Of a stretch of 64,000 nt of DNA, positions 34,171 to 45,268 are shown in pieces. The notes below the pieces were generated by a model. The model worked only from the letters and a program-made list of their open reading frames with translations. It was not told the DNA's origin and made no database searches. The position numbers were made by a program, and so were the translations under genes. Position 1 is the first letter of the stretch. Every line of letters begins with the position of its first letter. Source of the stretch: Rhynchospora pubera (Eukaryota; Streptophyta; Magnoliopsida; Poales; Cyperaceae); assembly GCA_028095005.1 (NCBI GenBank), contig CM051463.1, forward strand, positions 666,295 to 730,294. Reading direction: 5' to 3'.

Positions 34171-37100
34171 ATGGATAGTATTGAAAATGATGTGGTCACT
34201 TATCTGACAAACAAAATTAACCTCAAAAAAGGATTCAGAATTATATGGTTGCGAGGTCTTGCGGGTGAAGGGTTGGGCTTGTTAGGCCTCCTTGAACGTG
34301 TCACAATTAAAGCAGTGAGTAACATCATCAAACCTAGGTACACAATCCGACTTTCAATGGCATCAATAGTGGACCAAATGAGTCGTTTTACAAAATTAAT
34401 AACTAATTATGAAGAAAGATCAATACAGTACGTATTGACGTCCAATGAAGAGGTTTTTGAAATGGAAACGTATATAGCAATTGCAATAGCTAATGCACTG
34501 GGAATAATGGATGCAAGTAATGAAAAAGTTAAGAAACTTAAAGATGAACTGGATGAAGAATTGTTCTACAACTATGAGGTTAACAAGCAGAAAGAATCAA
34601 ATTTAGTTGACGAATTGGTAGTTGAAATCTTTGAGAAACTAAGAAACACGAACTATCTACTAGTAATAGAATGTATTGGTATTGATCTATTTGATCCAGC
34701 TGTATTTAACCGAGCCATGAAATGGTTACTTAAAGACGGTTGGCTCCCTGAACCCAGCAAGTACAACGGTGCCAGGTGGGTGATCTCATCACCCGACTGG
34801 ATCAGAAAAAAATTATATGCTCCGAGGAACTATTTTTTCCCAATGTCTCAATTTACTACAATAGAATTTGAATACTATTTAAGCTCTATCACTCGGGATG
34901 AAGAGAGGGATGTTGAGTTGAATTTGAAAGCCCTAATTCGTGAAAAGGATTGGCCACTACAATCCAACGAACAACTTGTAGAGCTAGCGCTGCAATTTTG
35001 TGCTCAATCTGTCGCACCGGCAGTTCGAGTAAGGGAGACGATGGACACTTTACGAAGTTGCTTACTCTATAGCCTACTGTTTTCTCCAGAAATTAATGAC
35101 AAAAATAACTCTGATCTTGATAAATGCCGGCCCACTTACTACATTGCCATTGTTGACAGCAATAAATGGAAATTACAAGAAATGGAAGAGGAAGAGGAAG
35201 AGGATGAGTATTTTAGTAAGCTATTCAATAGCATTATTGGGCACAAAGCTGATCTCGTAAATTTCTGGGTTGCGGAGGGTCTTTTTGGTGATGAAAAAGA
35301 AGAAGGAGAAATCAATTTGACCGATTCCCTCAATGCTGCAAACGTGGTATTCGAAGCTCTCCAGTCACATTCTTTAATTCAACTTCTCTTTTACGATAAT
35401 TGTTATATGGAAAATAGATCAGAATTATTTTTTTATTCTCCTACTAGTCCTTTCTTTGGGATGCGCCAGCTCCTGGAGACTTCATTGCCATTAGGTGCAC
35501 AAAATAATATCTCTAGTCCAATTGATTGGGAGAACAAGAGCTGGATATCCTTCTTATGGAACGATGGCAAATGGATAATCCATCCAAAAACAAACAAAAC
35601 CACCACTTTTCTGTACAGAGCTGGACGTCCTTCTAGTGCCTCTCAATCAACCATTAATACTATCCTAATGAAAATGGCAAATAATCTTCGTGTTCTTGAC
35701 TTATCCTGTAGCTCCTTTGAAGCCTTACCAACATCTATTGCTTACCTCACCAATCTCCGACTCCTTTCTTTGATAGGCTGCAGAAATATGCGAACCCTCC
35801 GACCTTCTGAAATTGATTCCTCCAATTCTCCGATTGCCATGTTAGAAAAATTGTCATTTCTTAATTTGAACGGGGTTCCTTTGACCCATGTACCCGAAGA
35901 AATTGGAAGTAACAAACATTGCCTCTACTCTCTTGATCTTTCATGTCCAACCATCAAGTCTTTGCCCCACAACCTGTTTTTAGAGATGCCAAGTCTCAGA
36001 GAACTTTTCCTTCTCGGTTGTACTTCACTCAAAAGCCTTCCAACTTCCTTGACAACTTTGCTTCATCTAGAAGTCTTCTCTCTTTCTCAGTCTCTACTTG
36101 ATTCTCTTCCGTGTAACATCTTTGAGCACATGCAACGTCTCCGAGTGCTCAAACTGATTGGTAATCATTCCTTAATGCATTTGCCCAATTCACTTTCTAG
36201 AGCCTCAATGCTCCAAGAACTCCACATCCATGACTGCACGGCTTTGAGGGAAGTGAATGTGGCCGGTCATGCAAGCCTCAATTCATTCTCCCTCTCAAAA
36301 TCTCCATCTATCAGTCGCCTTTCCTTGTGCGCATGCAATGCGTTAGAGACAGTAGCCTTGAGAGATCTTAACAATTTGAAGGAGCTTGATCTGTCCTTTA
36401 CATCCATCAAAGAGTTCCCTCTTGAAATCTGCAATCAGGGAAGTCTTAGACGACTAGATCTAATCTCGGTTTGTCAATTAAAAAGAGTGTCATGGCATAA
36501 ATTGCGCAAACCTCTTCCAGAGGTATTTAATTTGGTTCAACATGAATATAGGGTCATGGGTAACCAGGACTCTGTGGATGAGAGTTTGCAACTTCTAAAT
36601 GATGGTATTGGGGTGAAAATCTTTGTGCATGATATCAGAATTTTGTCTACGTTCAGAAGTGGGCTACTTTTAGATAAACAAGAAGCAAATTCCCCATCTC
36701 TTTACATTTGTGCAAGCGAGCATAGAAGCCAGAGTATGAGCAAAGACATGACTAGTAACAACCAATTCCATAAGAAGAATCCATATTACGAAGGTATACA
36801 CTTATTTGAAAACAAATTCGCACAACATTTTGTGGGAGGCCACTTGTGCCGACAAGTGGAGATTGGTTCTGTTGGAAGATACCTTTCTTGGTGGCAGGGC
36901 ATTTTGAGTTTCACCGAGTCATTGTTACTCAGGGATAATGCTTTTGTCTTTTCTCTAACAGATATAAACCCAGAATTTCCAGAGTTGCAAGAGTGCAAAG
37001 TTGAGGGGTGCCATCTCATGAAAGTGATTTTCGGCGAAACAAACCGTCTAAAAGGAAAGAAGTTGCAAAACCTTTGGGTCTCAAATCTCTTGAAATTAAC

Positions 37101-37602
37101 CAATGTTTTACATGGTTCATTCCAGTTTGATGAATTTTGGGCACTGAAGTTTGTTAACTTACGGGATTGTCCGAGGTTGGTGAGCATCTTTCCGGGTAAC
37201 TTGAAACTTCCTTTCCTAGAAACACTGTCAATTGTATGCTGCTACGATCTTAGAAGTGTGTTCTATTACTGTCAAGCAAATGATAAAGATCAATTTTCAA
37301 GACTCTGCAGCATAAAACTTCATCAGCTCCCTCAATTGAGTCAACTGTATGATTGCCAAAAACATCCATTTCAGATGCCAGAATGGAAGGAGCTCAGCTT
37401 TCGAGGATGTTGGAGCCTCAGTCGGCTTCCTCAATTGACCAAACCACGTGATCAAAAGGTGTTTGTAGATGGAGATATAAGGCAATCCAAGATGTTTTTA
37501 TCGGAGATGGACAAGGATCAGCTATCCTGTTATTACTTCAAATCTCTACCACCAGTCACTTCATTTAAGGAGCGTGTAATGAACAGGATCTTTCTGAAAT
37601 AA
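34171..37602 (+). CDS. NLR-like LRR protein with degenerate NB-ARC
   Basis: A single uninterrupted frame of 1143 codons. It begins almost directly at an NB-ARC-like segment, with no coiled-coil, TIR or RPW8 domain before it. The P-loop position reads GLAGEGLG (residues 29-36): the Lys and Ser/Thr that hold the phosphates are Leu and Gly. The kinase-2 position reads LLVIEC (163-168) rather than LLVLDD, and no clear GLPLA or MHD motif is seen. An acidic run lies near residues 337-345. From about residue 500 leucine-rich repeats run to about 800, then a second, more irregular LRR block continues to about 1110. It resembles the divergent At4g19050-type plant NLRs. Nucleotide binding is doubtful; the role could be a helper, decoy or sensor. 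The intact long frame argues against a simple pseudogene. Confidence 0.8.
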   Translation: MDSIENDVVTYLTNKINLKKGFRIIWLRGLAGEGLGLLGLLERVTIKAVSNIIKPRYTIRLSMASIVDQMSRFTKLITNYEERSIQYVLTSNEEVFEMETYIAIAIANALGIMDASNEKVKKLKDELDEELFYNYEVNKQKESNLVDELVVEIFEKLRNTNYLLVIECIGIDLFDPAVFNRAMKWLLKDGWLPEPSKYNGARWVISSPDWIRKKLYAPRNYFFPMSQFTTIEFEYYLSSITRDEERDVELNLKALIREKDWPLQSNEQLVELALQFCAQSVAPAVRVRETMDTLRSCLLYSLLFSPEINDKNNSDLDKCRPTYYIAIVDSNKWKLQEMEEEEEEDEYFSKLFNSIIGHKADLVNFWVAEGLFGDEKEEGEINLTDSLNAANVVFEALQSHSLIQLLFYDNCYMENRSELFFYSPTSPFFGMRQLLETSLPLGAQNNISSPIDWENKSWISFLWNDGKWIIHPKTNKTTTFLYRAGRPSSASQSTINTILMKMANNLRVLDLSCSSFEALPTSIAYLTNLRLLSLIGCRNMRTLRPSEIDSSNSPIAMLEKLSFLNLNGVPLTHVPEEIGSNKHCLYSLDLSCPTIKSLPHNLFLEMPSLRELFLLGCTSLKSLPTSLTTLLHLEVFSLSQSLLDSLPCNIFEHMQRLRVLKLIGNHSLMHLPNSLSRASMLQELHIHDCTALREVNVAGHASLNSFSLSKSPSISRLSLCACNALETVALRDLNNLKELDLSFTSIKEFPLEICNQGSLRRLDLISVCQLKRVSWHKLRKPLPEVFNLVQHEYRVMGNQDSVDESLQLLNDGIGVKIFVHDIRILSTFRSGLLLDKQEANSPSLYICASEHRSQSMSKDMTSNNQFHKKNPYYEGIHLFENKFAQHFVGGHLCRQVEIGSVGRYLSWWQGILSFTESLLLRDNAFVFSLTDINPEFPELQECKVEGCHLMKVIFGETNRLKGKKLQNLWVSNLLKLTNVLHGSFQFDEFWALKFVNLRDCPRLVSIFPGNLKLPFLETLSIVCCYDLRSVFYYCQANDKDQFSRLCSIKLHQLPQLSQLYDCQKHPFQMPEWKELSFRGCWSLSRLPQLTKPRDQKVFVDGDIRQSKMFLSEMDKDQLSCYYFKSLPPVTSFKERVMNRIFLK

Positions 37603-38545
37603 GGTGAGGAAACTTTCTACATGATTGTGGATCAGGTAAGGGTTAAAATTCTTCACATCACAGGATTGTAAACACGATAACTATCTTATATTCTCTTTTA
37701 ATGTACTAAATTATATTAAACCTACATTTGGCATGCACCATCTATTTACTTTCTTATAAAAATCATTTTCAACTTGCTGCAGGTCAACTAGTTTTAAATA
37801 AGTGAGAGCATTTTTCTATCTCAGGTCCATTCAAATCATTATTCTTGTAAAATTAATTTAGCATGCTAGATCAGGTTCGAAATCTGGCTGGGGGTCTTTC
37901 ATAGACATTTAATTTAAAAATAAATTGGATGGCTTAAACCTCCAATTCATCTTAAAAACAATTCATCTTAAAAAAAAGATCAGATCAGATCAACTTATTC
38001 TCATATGCGTTGCGCTTGGGTTGTCTTGTTCGGGTTAGTTTCAAATTAAGTCCGGTAGGATTAATTTGTAGTCTACCTAACACTTTGGGCTTTTTGGTTG
38101 GGGCATAAATTCTCCATAAAATGGTTTGTTTGAATTGCATGACAATTAAAATTAATTCTTAATTATTTGGTTTCAGGAATTGATCTCCACGAAAAAGGCA
38201 TCTGGATCGTTTGACGTATATACGAAATACGATGAAGACTGAGAATCCTCTTTGCTGTGCTATTAGAGTATTAGAAGTGGAAAGGTTTAAAAACTCTCTG
38301 GAGTATTGTTTAATTTGCAATTTTATTTTTTTCTTTCCCATTTTTAGAAAATTAGTGTGTGAAAAGTGGTCATTAAGTGAAGTGTTTTCGGATCATTAAT
38401 ATTGCTCCCCAGAAATTTACTGAACGAACAACACCAAATAGTTTTTTTTTTCTTTTTTTTTTGTGATTTTGTGCATCCGGTTGCATTGGTAATGTTGTTT
38501 TCTTGTTAACTTAATTTGCAGTGGAAAATATATTTACTTGTTTTC

Positions 38546-38549
<4 letters not shown>

Positions 38550-38587
<38 letters not shown>

Positions 38588-38588
38588 A
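38550..38588 (+). repeat. (TTA)n microsatellite
   Basis: About 12 trinucleotide units, nearly perfect. Confidence 0.95.
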
Positions 38589-39540
38589 TAGTATATCCCT
38601 CCATTCTTGTTCCCAACAAACCATTCAAACATCTCCTTATTCACGGACAAGCTATTCATCTATTGGTGACGTCTTTTTTTTTTTAATATATATTTCCAAT
38701 TGATTTTAACTACAAAATAAAAGTTTCACTTTTCTAATAAAAAAATACAATTTTCTAAAACCTGGGCTGATAAGATTCATTCTCAAGATTCATCGTCCCA
38801 TCATCCTAAGAAAACTTGTTTTCTATTTTTAGAATGTGATTAATTAATCCAGCACTCATCTCATCATCCTCATTAATGCAATTAATTGGGATGAATTTAT
38901 CAGCACACTCATTCCACCCTGTCCTATCTTCCCTCCCTCTCTCCACCTTATTTTTAATTAAACAATTAGCATTTATTTAAACGCAATTAATATTTTTTCT
39001 AGAACAATTAATATTTTTCTTAGAATAGTTAGTAACATTAACTAGGACAAATAATATTTTAGTTTTCAATGCAATTGTGTTGGAAAAAATGCTAATTGTT
39101 CTAGTTACAGAACCTAAATGTTCTTGTTAATATGTCCTAGAAAACTAATTGTTCTAGTTTCAAAACCTAATTGTTTTATTTCAGAACTTAATTGTTCTAC
39201 TTAATATGTTCTGAAAAAATAATTGTTCTAGATCTGAAACTAATTATTCTTGTTTCAAAACTTAATTGTTCTAGTTAATATGTTATGAAAAAGTAATTTA
39301 CTGTATTCTTTCTTCAAACATTTCTATATTCATAATATATTGATAAAAGTCTTAGAGCGTCACGAAAAAGACGATCTCAAAACAACTAAAAATTGGTAAC
39401 AACTAACAAGTATATATATTTGAAAGTATCAATTGGATAAACAGGACATGTACATATTTTTAGCGTTCATCCTCTCATCCCTTCTATTAATATTAATGAG
39501 AATATTAGATAATTAATGAAGATCTAAGAATGATGAGGAT

Positions 39541-39660
39541 GATGGACTTTCTATTAATGAAAACATGGGAATGATGGTATGATGGACTTTCTATTAATGA
39601 AAACATGGGAATGATGGTATGATGGACTTTTTATTAATGAAGATGTTAGATAATTAATGA
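39541..39660 (+). repeat. 40-bp tandem repeat, three copies
   Basis: The unit starts GATGGACTTT and includes ATTAATGAAAACATGGGAAT. Copies begin at 39541, 39581 and 39621; the first two are identical and the third diverges in its second half. Confidence 0.9.
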
Positions 39661-40688
39661 AGATATAGGAATGATGGAATGATGGCAAGCAATTTCGTTC
39701 TAATTAGAACTAGACAATGTCTATAATAAACAAAATAGTGCATCAGCATATTATGAAAAACAATCAAATAATTTGATTGATATCCGAAATTTATTAATGA
39801 TAAAAAAATGTACGATTAGTCATGTTTGAATTCCGAATAAAGAAAACATATATGAGCTGAGTTCGAGCGAGTTGAGGACAACTCAAATTCAGCTTGGACG
39901 TAACTTGAGTTGACTTTGATCGAGTTAAAAATACTTTCGAACTTTTTAGACTGACTCAAACTCGTCTTAGTTCTAATTCGAGTTAGCTCGTGGCTCATGA
40001 ACTTGGAATAAACATATATTTTTCAAAATTTATTTATTTTAATTAATATGTTCATCTAGCATTAAAACTTATTGACATATACAATATTTTAAAACATAAA
40101 ATTATTATTATTTATATATTATTTTTATTGATTTGAACAAAATATGTCTTGAAACTCAATCTGTTTAAATGTTGCAATTATTTTAAGCAAAAGAATACAA
40201 GGAGAAAATTTTCATGATTAATTTATAAAATTTTAATACTTCTAAATCATATTGGTAATACTATCTAAAATATAAATTTATTATATCACGAATCGGCTCG
40301 CGAGTTGCAAGGTGAGTTGAGCCTAACTCCAAATTCGACTCGTCAACTAACCGAGTTAGTTTAGCTCGAGTTACAACTGAGTTTTTCTAAATCTGAGTTC
40401 GAATTAGCTCAAGTTACGAGTTTTTGCTCACTCCTGCAATTAAGAAGAGATAATCCTATAATTGTCCTTCGATTAAAATAAATAAAGAGGAGAAATATAT
40501 CAGATAAAAAATAACAGGTGTCAAAATTTCATGGATAAAAAAATGTTTTCTGAGCACAATATGCTATTTTCTTTCTTTCTTTTTTCCTAGAAATTTTTTT
40601 TTCAACGTTCTTGTTTAAAGAAGAAGTCAAACCATGAACAAATCCATTTCGCAATCATTGAAAAATCAGAGAAAATATTAGCTTCTAG

Positions 40689-40831
40689 AAATAAATATTG
40701 TCTTAAGTTGTGCCATCAGCATTGAAGACACTAAGGCAAATAAATATTGTCTAAGTTGTGCCATCAGCATTGAAGACACTAAGGCAAATAAATATTGTCT
40801 AAGTTGTGCCATCAGCATTGAAGACACTAAG
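40689..40831 (+). repeat. 48-bp tandem repeat, three copies
   Basis: The unit starts AAATAAATATTGTCT and contains GTGCCATCAGCATTGAAGAC. Copies begin at 40689, 40738 and 40786; only a one-base T insertion separates the first from the second. Confidence 0.92.
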
Positions 40832-40833
40832 AC

Positions 40834-41630
40834 CCCGTTGGTTTATAATTTAAAGGGTGGATAACTTAAGTTATGCATTCTTAAGTCACCAAACAACTTT
40901 TACATAAAATGCCTTAAGGGTATATAACTTATGCAACCTAAATAAGTTGCATAAGTCATGCATCGGCCCCTTTAATTTTTTTCCAACAATACTCCTTAGA
41001 AATAATTAATAATAATATTTAATAAGTAACAATAATTATTAAAAATTATAGTTAATAATAAATATTAATTATTAATTATTAAATAATATTTTTTTATTAT
41101 TAAAAAATTAATAATATTTCATATTAATAAAATGATTTCTTATTATCATTAATAATTAATAATTAACAAATAATAATATTTAATAAGTAACAATAATTAT
41201 GAAAAAATCATAATTAATAATAAATATTAATTAGTATAAATAATAATATTTAACAAGTAAGATAATTTACTAATAATAATGATTGAAAAATAATTATTAA
41301 TTATAAATAATTAATCAATAATATTTTTATTATAAAATAAATATAATATTTAATCAAAAGTAATTATTAATATTTCATAATAATAAAAATGATTTATTAT
41401 CATCAATAATAATTAATTTTATAATAATTAATAATTAACAATAATTAGATCACAACGTATAATACATAATACTAATTCAAAGTTAAGGGCATTTTAGTTT
41501 TTTTGACATGAATATATGCATTCATTAAGTTAGTCATCCTTACTACATAACCAAACATTTATTACATAACACTATATAAATACTTAAACATTCTTAACTT
41601 ATGCAACTCCTTAATAGACAAACAAACGCC
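40834..41630. mobile_element. AT-rich MITE-like element (hAT-like ends)
   Basis: The left end CCCCGTTGGTTTAT and the right end ACAAACAAACGCCTCC are loosely complementary, and TTATGCAAC-type blocks recur inverted inside both ends. The interior is nearly pure AT. Ends and target duplication are not sharp. Confidence 0.35.
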
Positions 41631-41929
41631 TCCTAACTGGAGATCCTTCTTGATCACACGTGGTAATTATTATTATTATTATTCGCATTGATCTTCTAGA
41701 TCAGTAAATTAAATCTTTTGTTTATAGATTTCTTTCATTGATAAGAACAACAGAACAAAACAAATCAGACCCGGAACACAGAACAAGAAAATTCCAAACC
41801 GCAGGTCAAAACTGATTTGTTTTTTTTTTTTTTTTTGAATGGTCTTCCGTAGGAAATGTCAAAACTGATTTCTACATGTTAACACAAATTGTCAAATTCC
41901 ATATTGTACAGTACACGCGCTTCTCCAAA

Positions 41930-42121
41930 TTACAACCCACCGGATCCTCTCCAATTTCCCAAACTATTGAACTTCTTGCGCGAACTCTCATCCGTTGGTT
42001 TGGTTTTCCTCTTAACTGAAGTAAACACTGAGGATGTCGAAAGGACTGCACAATAAATTGAACCTCCAACGGAGAGGATCCCACCATATGTCTCTGGTGA
42101 AGTTAATATTTGCCTTCCCAT
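41930..42121 (-). CDS. Small open reading frame divergent from GAE
   Basis: A 63-codon minus-strand frame (MGRQILTSPETYGG...) with a hydrophobic Gly/Ser/Val middle (about residues 12-32) followed by a basic, polar tail ending SLGNWRGSGGL. Its ATG is only 75 bases from the GAE ATG on the other strand, so the two would share a bidirectional promoter. I do not recognise the family. The ordered composition is more gene-like than random frames nearby, but conservation is untested. Confidence 0.35.
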   Translation of the reverse strand: MGRQILTSPETYGGILSVGGSIYCAVLSTSSVFTSVKRKTKPTDESSRKKFNSLGNWRGSGGL

Positions 42122-42196
42122 AATCCCATAATCCCATTTCCTTCCTTTATTTATCAGATCAGAATCAGAATATCAGATCCCATCAACGGAGGCACC

Positions 42197-43504
42197 ATGC
42201 GCGCTCTGGTCGACGACGACGATTCCTTCCCTTCGACACCTGGCAAGACCAAGATCATCGACCGAGGTGGGTCCCACCACAACCACCGCCACCGCCACCA
42301 CCTCGCCTTCCCGCGCCACCTCCTCTGGACGCTCCTCTTCCTCGCCTTCCTCGCCTCCTACCTCAGCCTCCGCAGCTTCCTCCACACCTCCTCCCGCTAC
42401 CTCTCCTCCTCCTTCGCCACTCTCACTTTCGACAACCGCGTCCGGGCCTCCGCCGAACCCACCAGGCCCGACGGCCTCGTCGTCTTGGTTACCGGCGCCG
42501 CGGGCTTTGTTGGGTCACACGCATCGCTCGCTCTCGCCAAGCGCGGCGACGGCATCGTCGGCTTGGATAATTTCAATTCCTACTACGACCCATCTCTTAA
42601 AAAGGCCAGGAGATCTCTCCTATCTTCTCAAGGAATTTTTGTGATTGAAGGAGACATTAATGATGCTAAATTGTTGAAGAGGCTCTTTGATCTCGTCTCT
42701 TTCACGCACGTGTTGCACTTGGCTGCGCAAGCCGGTGTGAGGTACGCGATCCAGAACCCGGATTCCTATGTTCATAGCAATGTGGCCGGTTTAGTGACCT
42801 TGTTGGAGGCCTGTAAGAATGCCAACCCGCAACCTGCTGTTGTCTGGGCTTCTTCTTCGTCCGTTTACGGGTTGAATGATGAGGTTCCCTTTTCGGAGGT
42901 GCACCGCACTGATCAACCCGCTTCGTTATATGCCGCCACGAAGAAAACCGGTGAGGCGATAACACATGTGTACAATCACATTTACGGGCTGTCAATTACT
43001 GGTCTGCGATTCTTTACTGTGTACGGACCATGGGGCCGACCTGATATGGCTTACTTCTCTTTCACTAGAAATATTTTGCAAAAGAAACCTATCACAGTTT
43101 ACCGTGGAAAAGACCATATCGACCTTGCTAGAGATTTTACATACATAGATGACATTGTGAAAGGTTGTGTGGCAGCTTTGGATACTGCTGAGAAGAGTAC
43201 TGGTACTGGTGGTATTAAGATGGGCCCAGCACAATACCGCATATACAACTTGGGTAATACTTCACCTGTCACGGTACCTACGCTGGTATCAATTTTGGAG
43301 AATTATTTGAAGGTTAAGGCTAAGAAACACGTGATAGAAATGCCTGGAAATGGTGATGTCCCGTTTACACATGCCAATATTACACTTGCCAGAGTTGAAT
43401 TGGGGTATAAGCCAAAAACTAATTTGGAGGAGGGATTAAAGAAGTTTGTAAAGTGGTACTTGTCGTATTATGGCTATAGCTCCAGAAAAGGGAAGAATTG
43501 GTGA
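42197..43504 (+). CDS. GAE: UDP-glucuronate 4-epimerase
   Basis: Converts UDP-glucuronate to UDP-galacturonate, the pectin precursor, in the Golgi. Intronless, 435 aa. The first ATG in frame is 42197 (MRALVDDDDSFPSTPGK); the frame is open further upstream but without ATG. A single membrane anchor lies at about residues 40-60, typical for type II Golgi enzymes. The short-chain dehydrogenase fold shows the NAD motif TGAAGFVG (99-106), the Ser-rich active-site segment SSSSVYG (219-225) and catalytic YAATK (Tyr245, Lys249). The FPSTPGK motif and the C-terminal WYLSYYGY are shared by plant GAEs. Which of the several GAE paralogues it corresponds to is not decidable here. Confidence 0.96.
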   Translation: MRALVDDDDSFPSTPGKTKIIDRGGSHHNHRHRHHLAFPRHLLWTLLFLAFLASYLSLRSFLHTSSRYLSSSFATLTFDNRVRASAEPTRPDGLVVLVTGAAGFVGSHASLALAKRGDGIVGLDNFNSYYDPSLKKARRSLLSSQGIFVIEGDINDAKLLKRLFDLVSFTHVLHLAAQAGVRYAIQNPDSYVHSNVAGLVTLLEACKNANPQPAVVWASSSSVYGLNDEVPFSEVHRTDQPASLYAATKKTGEAITHVYNHIYGLSITGLRFFTVYGPWGRPDMAYFSFTRNILQKKPITVYRGKDHIDLARDFTYIDDIVKGCVAALDTAEKSTGTGGIKMGPAQYRIYNLGNTSPVTVPTLVSILENYLKVKAKKHVIEMPGNGDVPFTHANITLARVELGYKPKTNLEEGLKKFVKWYLSYYGYSSRKGKNW

Positions 43505-44602
43505 GGTAATTAAATTACAGGGTTTAAATTTGTTTAAATAAATTAAATTCTTTCTTGTATCATACTAATTCTTTTGATGATCTGGATTGAGGTACTAGGT
43601 TATTTAATAGGGTTTATTACTCATTGTTAACTTTGTGTGGGTAGATTTATGAGATTGGGTATTTAGTCTCTTTCCTGTAAAGAACTAACTCTCTAGATTT
43701 TTTTGTTGTATGTTCAGTGTTTACAACATTGATGAAAGAATACTGGTACGTGTATGAATTATTTGTTGGTTTATCCTTTGAACCATTTGTGAATATTTGA
43801 CAATTGACAGTGAATAGTAACCAGTAAGTGCCTTTCTAGTTCAGTTTTAAAATTCAATGAAATAAAAGTGACTTGGAGTAAGATAAAAATGTTAAGAATT
43901 CTCAATACATTTATTTCTAGCAGCTGTCTTACCTGCTAAAGCGCTCTTGGTAAATTTTCAGATTACATAAATGTGTATTGTGCAAAATGGAGTAATGTGA
44001 TAATGATTAGTAACATTGTTTCCATGGAATAGATAGGCACCTCAACATGGAATTTGAAATAATATATGATACCAATCTGAACATACATTTTGATCCATTC
44101 TACTGTCATAGATATATCAATAAAAATGGTGCAGTTATAACATGTTGTAAGAAGGTAAAAATTATTATACTGTGATGAGTGCAGTGTACTTTACTTTTCA
44201 AATACCACAATAACAACTATAGGCTAACTAAAATTACCTTGTGGGCTCATTACATTTCTCTATGTTACATTAAAATTAGCTTACACATAATTGTGTGTTT
44301 TTAGCACATTTCATTTTCTTGTTGTCCTGGTGTCCTTACGGTTACAGAGAGTTAAGAGTAACCATAGTGTAGGCACATGAGAAATGTAGTTAATGAGCTC
44401 CCACCGGAATTTGTTACACAATAAAATGCTGTGTTTTATTTGTGCAAATATCACAGACTTTATTATTAATACAAAGTAATACAATAAACTTTAATGCACA
44501 TAACTCTAAACACATAGTACTACCTTATTTTATATTATTCATTAACATAATAGCACTGGCAAATATTAGATACCATTCTTCTAGGATAAATTATCTGTCA
44601 CT
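43505..44602. other. Spacer between GAE and first Gly/Ser-rich gene (convergent)
   Basis: Holds the 3' UTRs of both convergent genes. The first ~250 bases recur in decayed form downstream near 46840 and 48240, marking them as part of a duplicated unit. No gene is visible. Confidence 0.6.
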
Positions 44603-45190
44603 TCATTTTCCATGCCCACCACCTGATCCATACCCATATCCTCGACCTTCACCATAGCCTGACCCAGATCCTTTACCAGACCCACTTCCCTTGCCATAAC
44701 CCTCGCCATAACCTGCTCCATGGCCTGAACCTGAGCCACCCTCTCCATAGCCTTCGCCGTGACCCACTCCATATCCAGATCCCGACCCAGATCCAGATTC
44801 TTTACCAGACCCTGATCCAGCACCAGAGCCAGCACCGGAACCAGCATATGAACCACCCGATCCGGCTGACGACCCAGCCCCAGAACCAGCTGATGACCCA
44901 ACCCCTGAACCTGAACCTGAGCCAGATGTCGATGCTGAACCAGATGCTGACCCAGCACCAGACCCAGATCCAGATGCTGAACCGGAACCAGAACCAGAGG
45001 CGCTAGAACCACCACCACCTGTTCCAGCACTAACACTTCCACCAAGCCCAACTCCAACTGCAACTCCAGTTCCACTTCCACCGCCTACGCTAATATCTAG
45101 GTCTTTTCTTGAGAGACGACTCTCAGTTGTGGGTGCAAGTAAGGCCACAACAGTAGTTACAAGAAGAACTAGTACTTTCATGGAAGCCAT
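44603..45190 (-). CDS. Secreted glycine/serine-rich protein (copy 1)
   Basis: 195 aa. A signal peptide (MASMKVLVLLVTTVVALLAP, cleavage near residue 24) is followed by SRLSRKDLDIS and then a low-complexity Gly/Ser/Ala region (GSGSAS type) turning into GYGEGYG/GSGSG repeats with Tyr, His and Lys to the C-terminus. Such proteins are usually cell-wall structural proteins; Tyr and Lys could support cross-linking. Intronless. A paralogue lies at 49488-50159 on the same strand, and a TATA box lies at 45261-45268. Other frames across the repeat are open only because the repeat lacks stops. Confidence 0.85.
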   Translation of the reverse strand: MASMKVLVLLVTTVVALLAPTTESRLSRKDLDISVGGGSGTGVAVGVGLGGSVSAGTGGGGSSASGSGSGSASGSGSGAGSASGSASTSGSGSGSGVGSSAGSGAGSSAGSGGSYAGSGAGSGAGSGSGKESGSGSGSGYGVGHGEGYGEGGSGSGHGAGYGEGYGKGSGSGKGSGSGYGEGRGYGYGSGGGHGK

Positions 45191-45260
45191 TGCGAATGTG
45201 TTTTTTATTGGTCATCCCTTGATTTGGTTTGATGAGGAGTATCGGTGTAACTGGGATGCT

Positions 45261-45268
45261 ATTTATAG
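45261..45268 (-). promoter_or_regulatory. TATA box of Gly/Ser-rich gene copy 1
   Basis: CTATAAAT on the minus strand, about 70 bp before the ATG. The same CCCTATAAATAGC context occurs before copy 2. Further upstream both promoters share GTGGAGCATTTG and a TGACACCTCAG element (45433-45444; 50461-50472). Confidence 0.75.

Larger units (their letters stand above)
37603..41929. other. Repeat-rich AT-rich spacer
   Basis: No gene is supported. It contains a (TTA)n microsatellite (38550-38588), a 40-bp tandem repeat, a 48-bp tandem repeat and an AT-rich MITE-like element (entries below). The stretch 39840-40430 is rich in GAGTT/AACTC-type words in both orientations, suggesting an old dispersed repeat that I cannot name. 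Confidence 0.5.

Noticed and set aside
39816..39998. 60-codon minus-strand frame
   Set aside because: It arises from a GAGTT/AACTC-rich repeat; no start context or family.
42110..42196. Upstream in-frame extension of GAE
   Set aside because: The extended frame begins without ATG; the first ATG at 42197 gives the normal length and N-terminal motif.
44581..45081. Leu/Val/Gln-rich minus-strand frame overlapping the Gly/Ser-rich gene
   Set aside because: Shadow frame of the low-complexity repeat; it lacks a signal peptide, and the same occurs at copy 2 (49484-49993).
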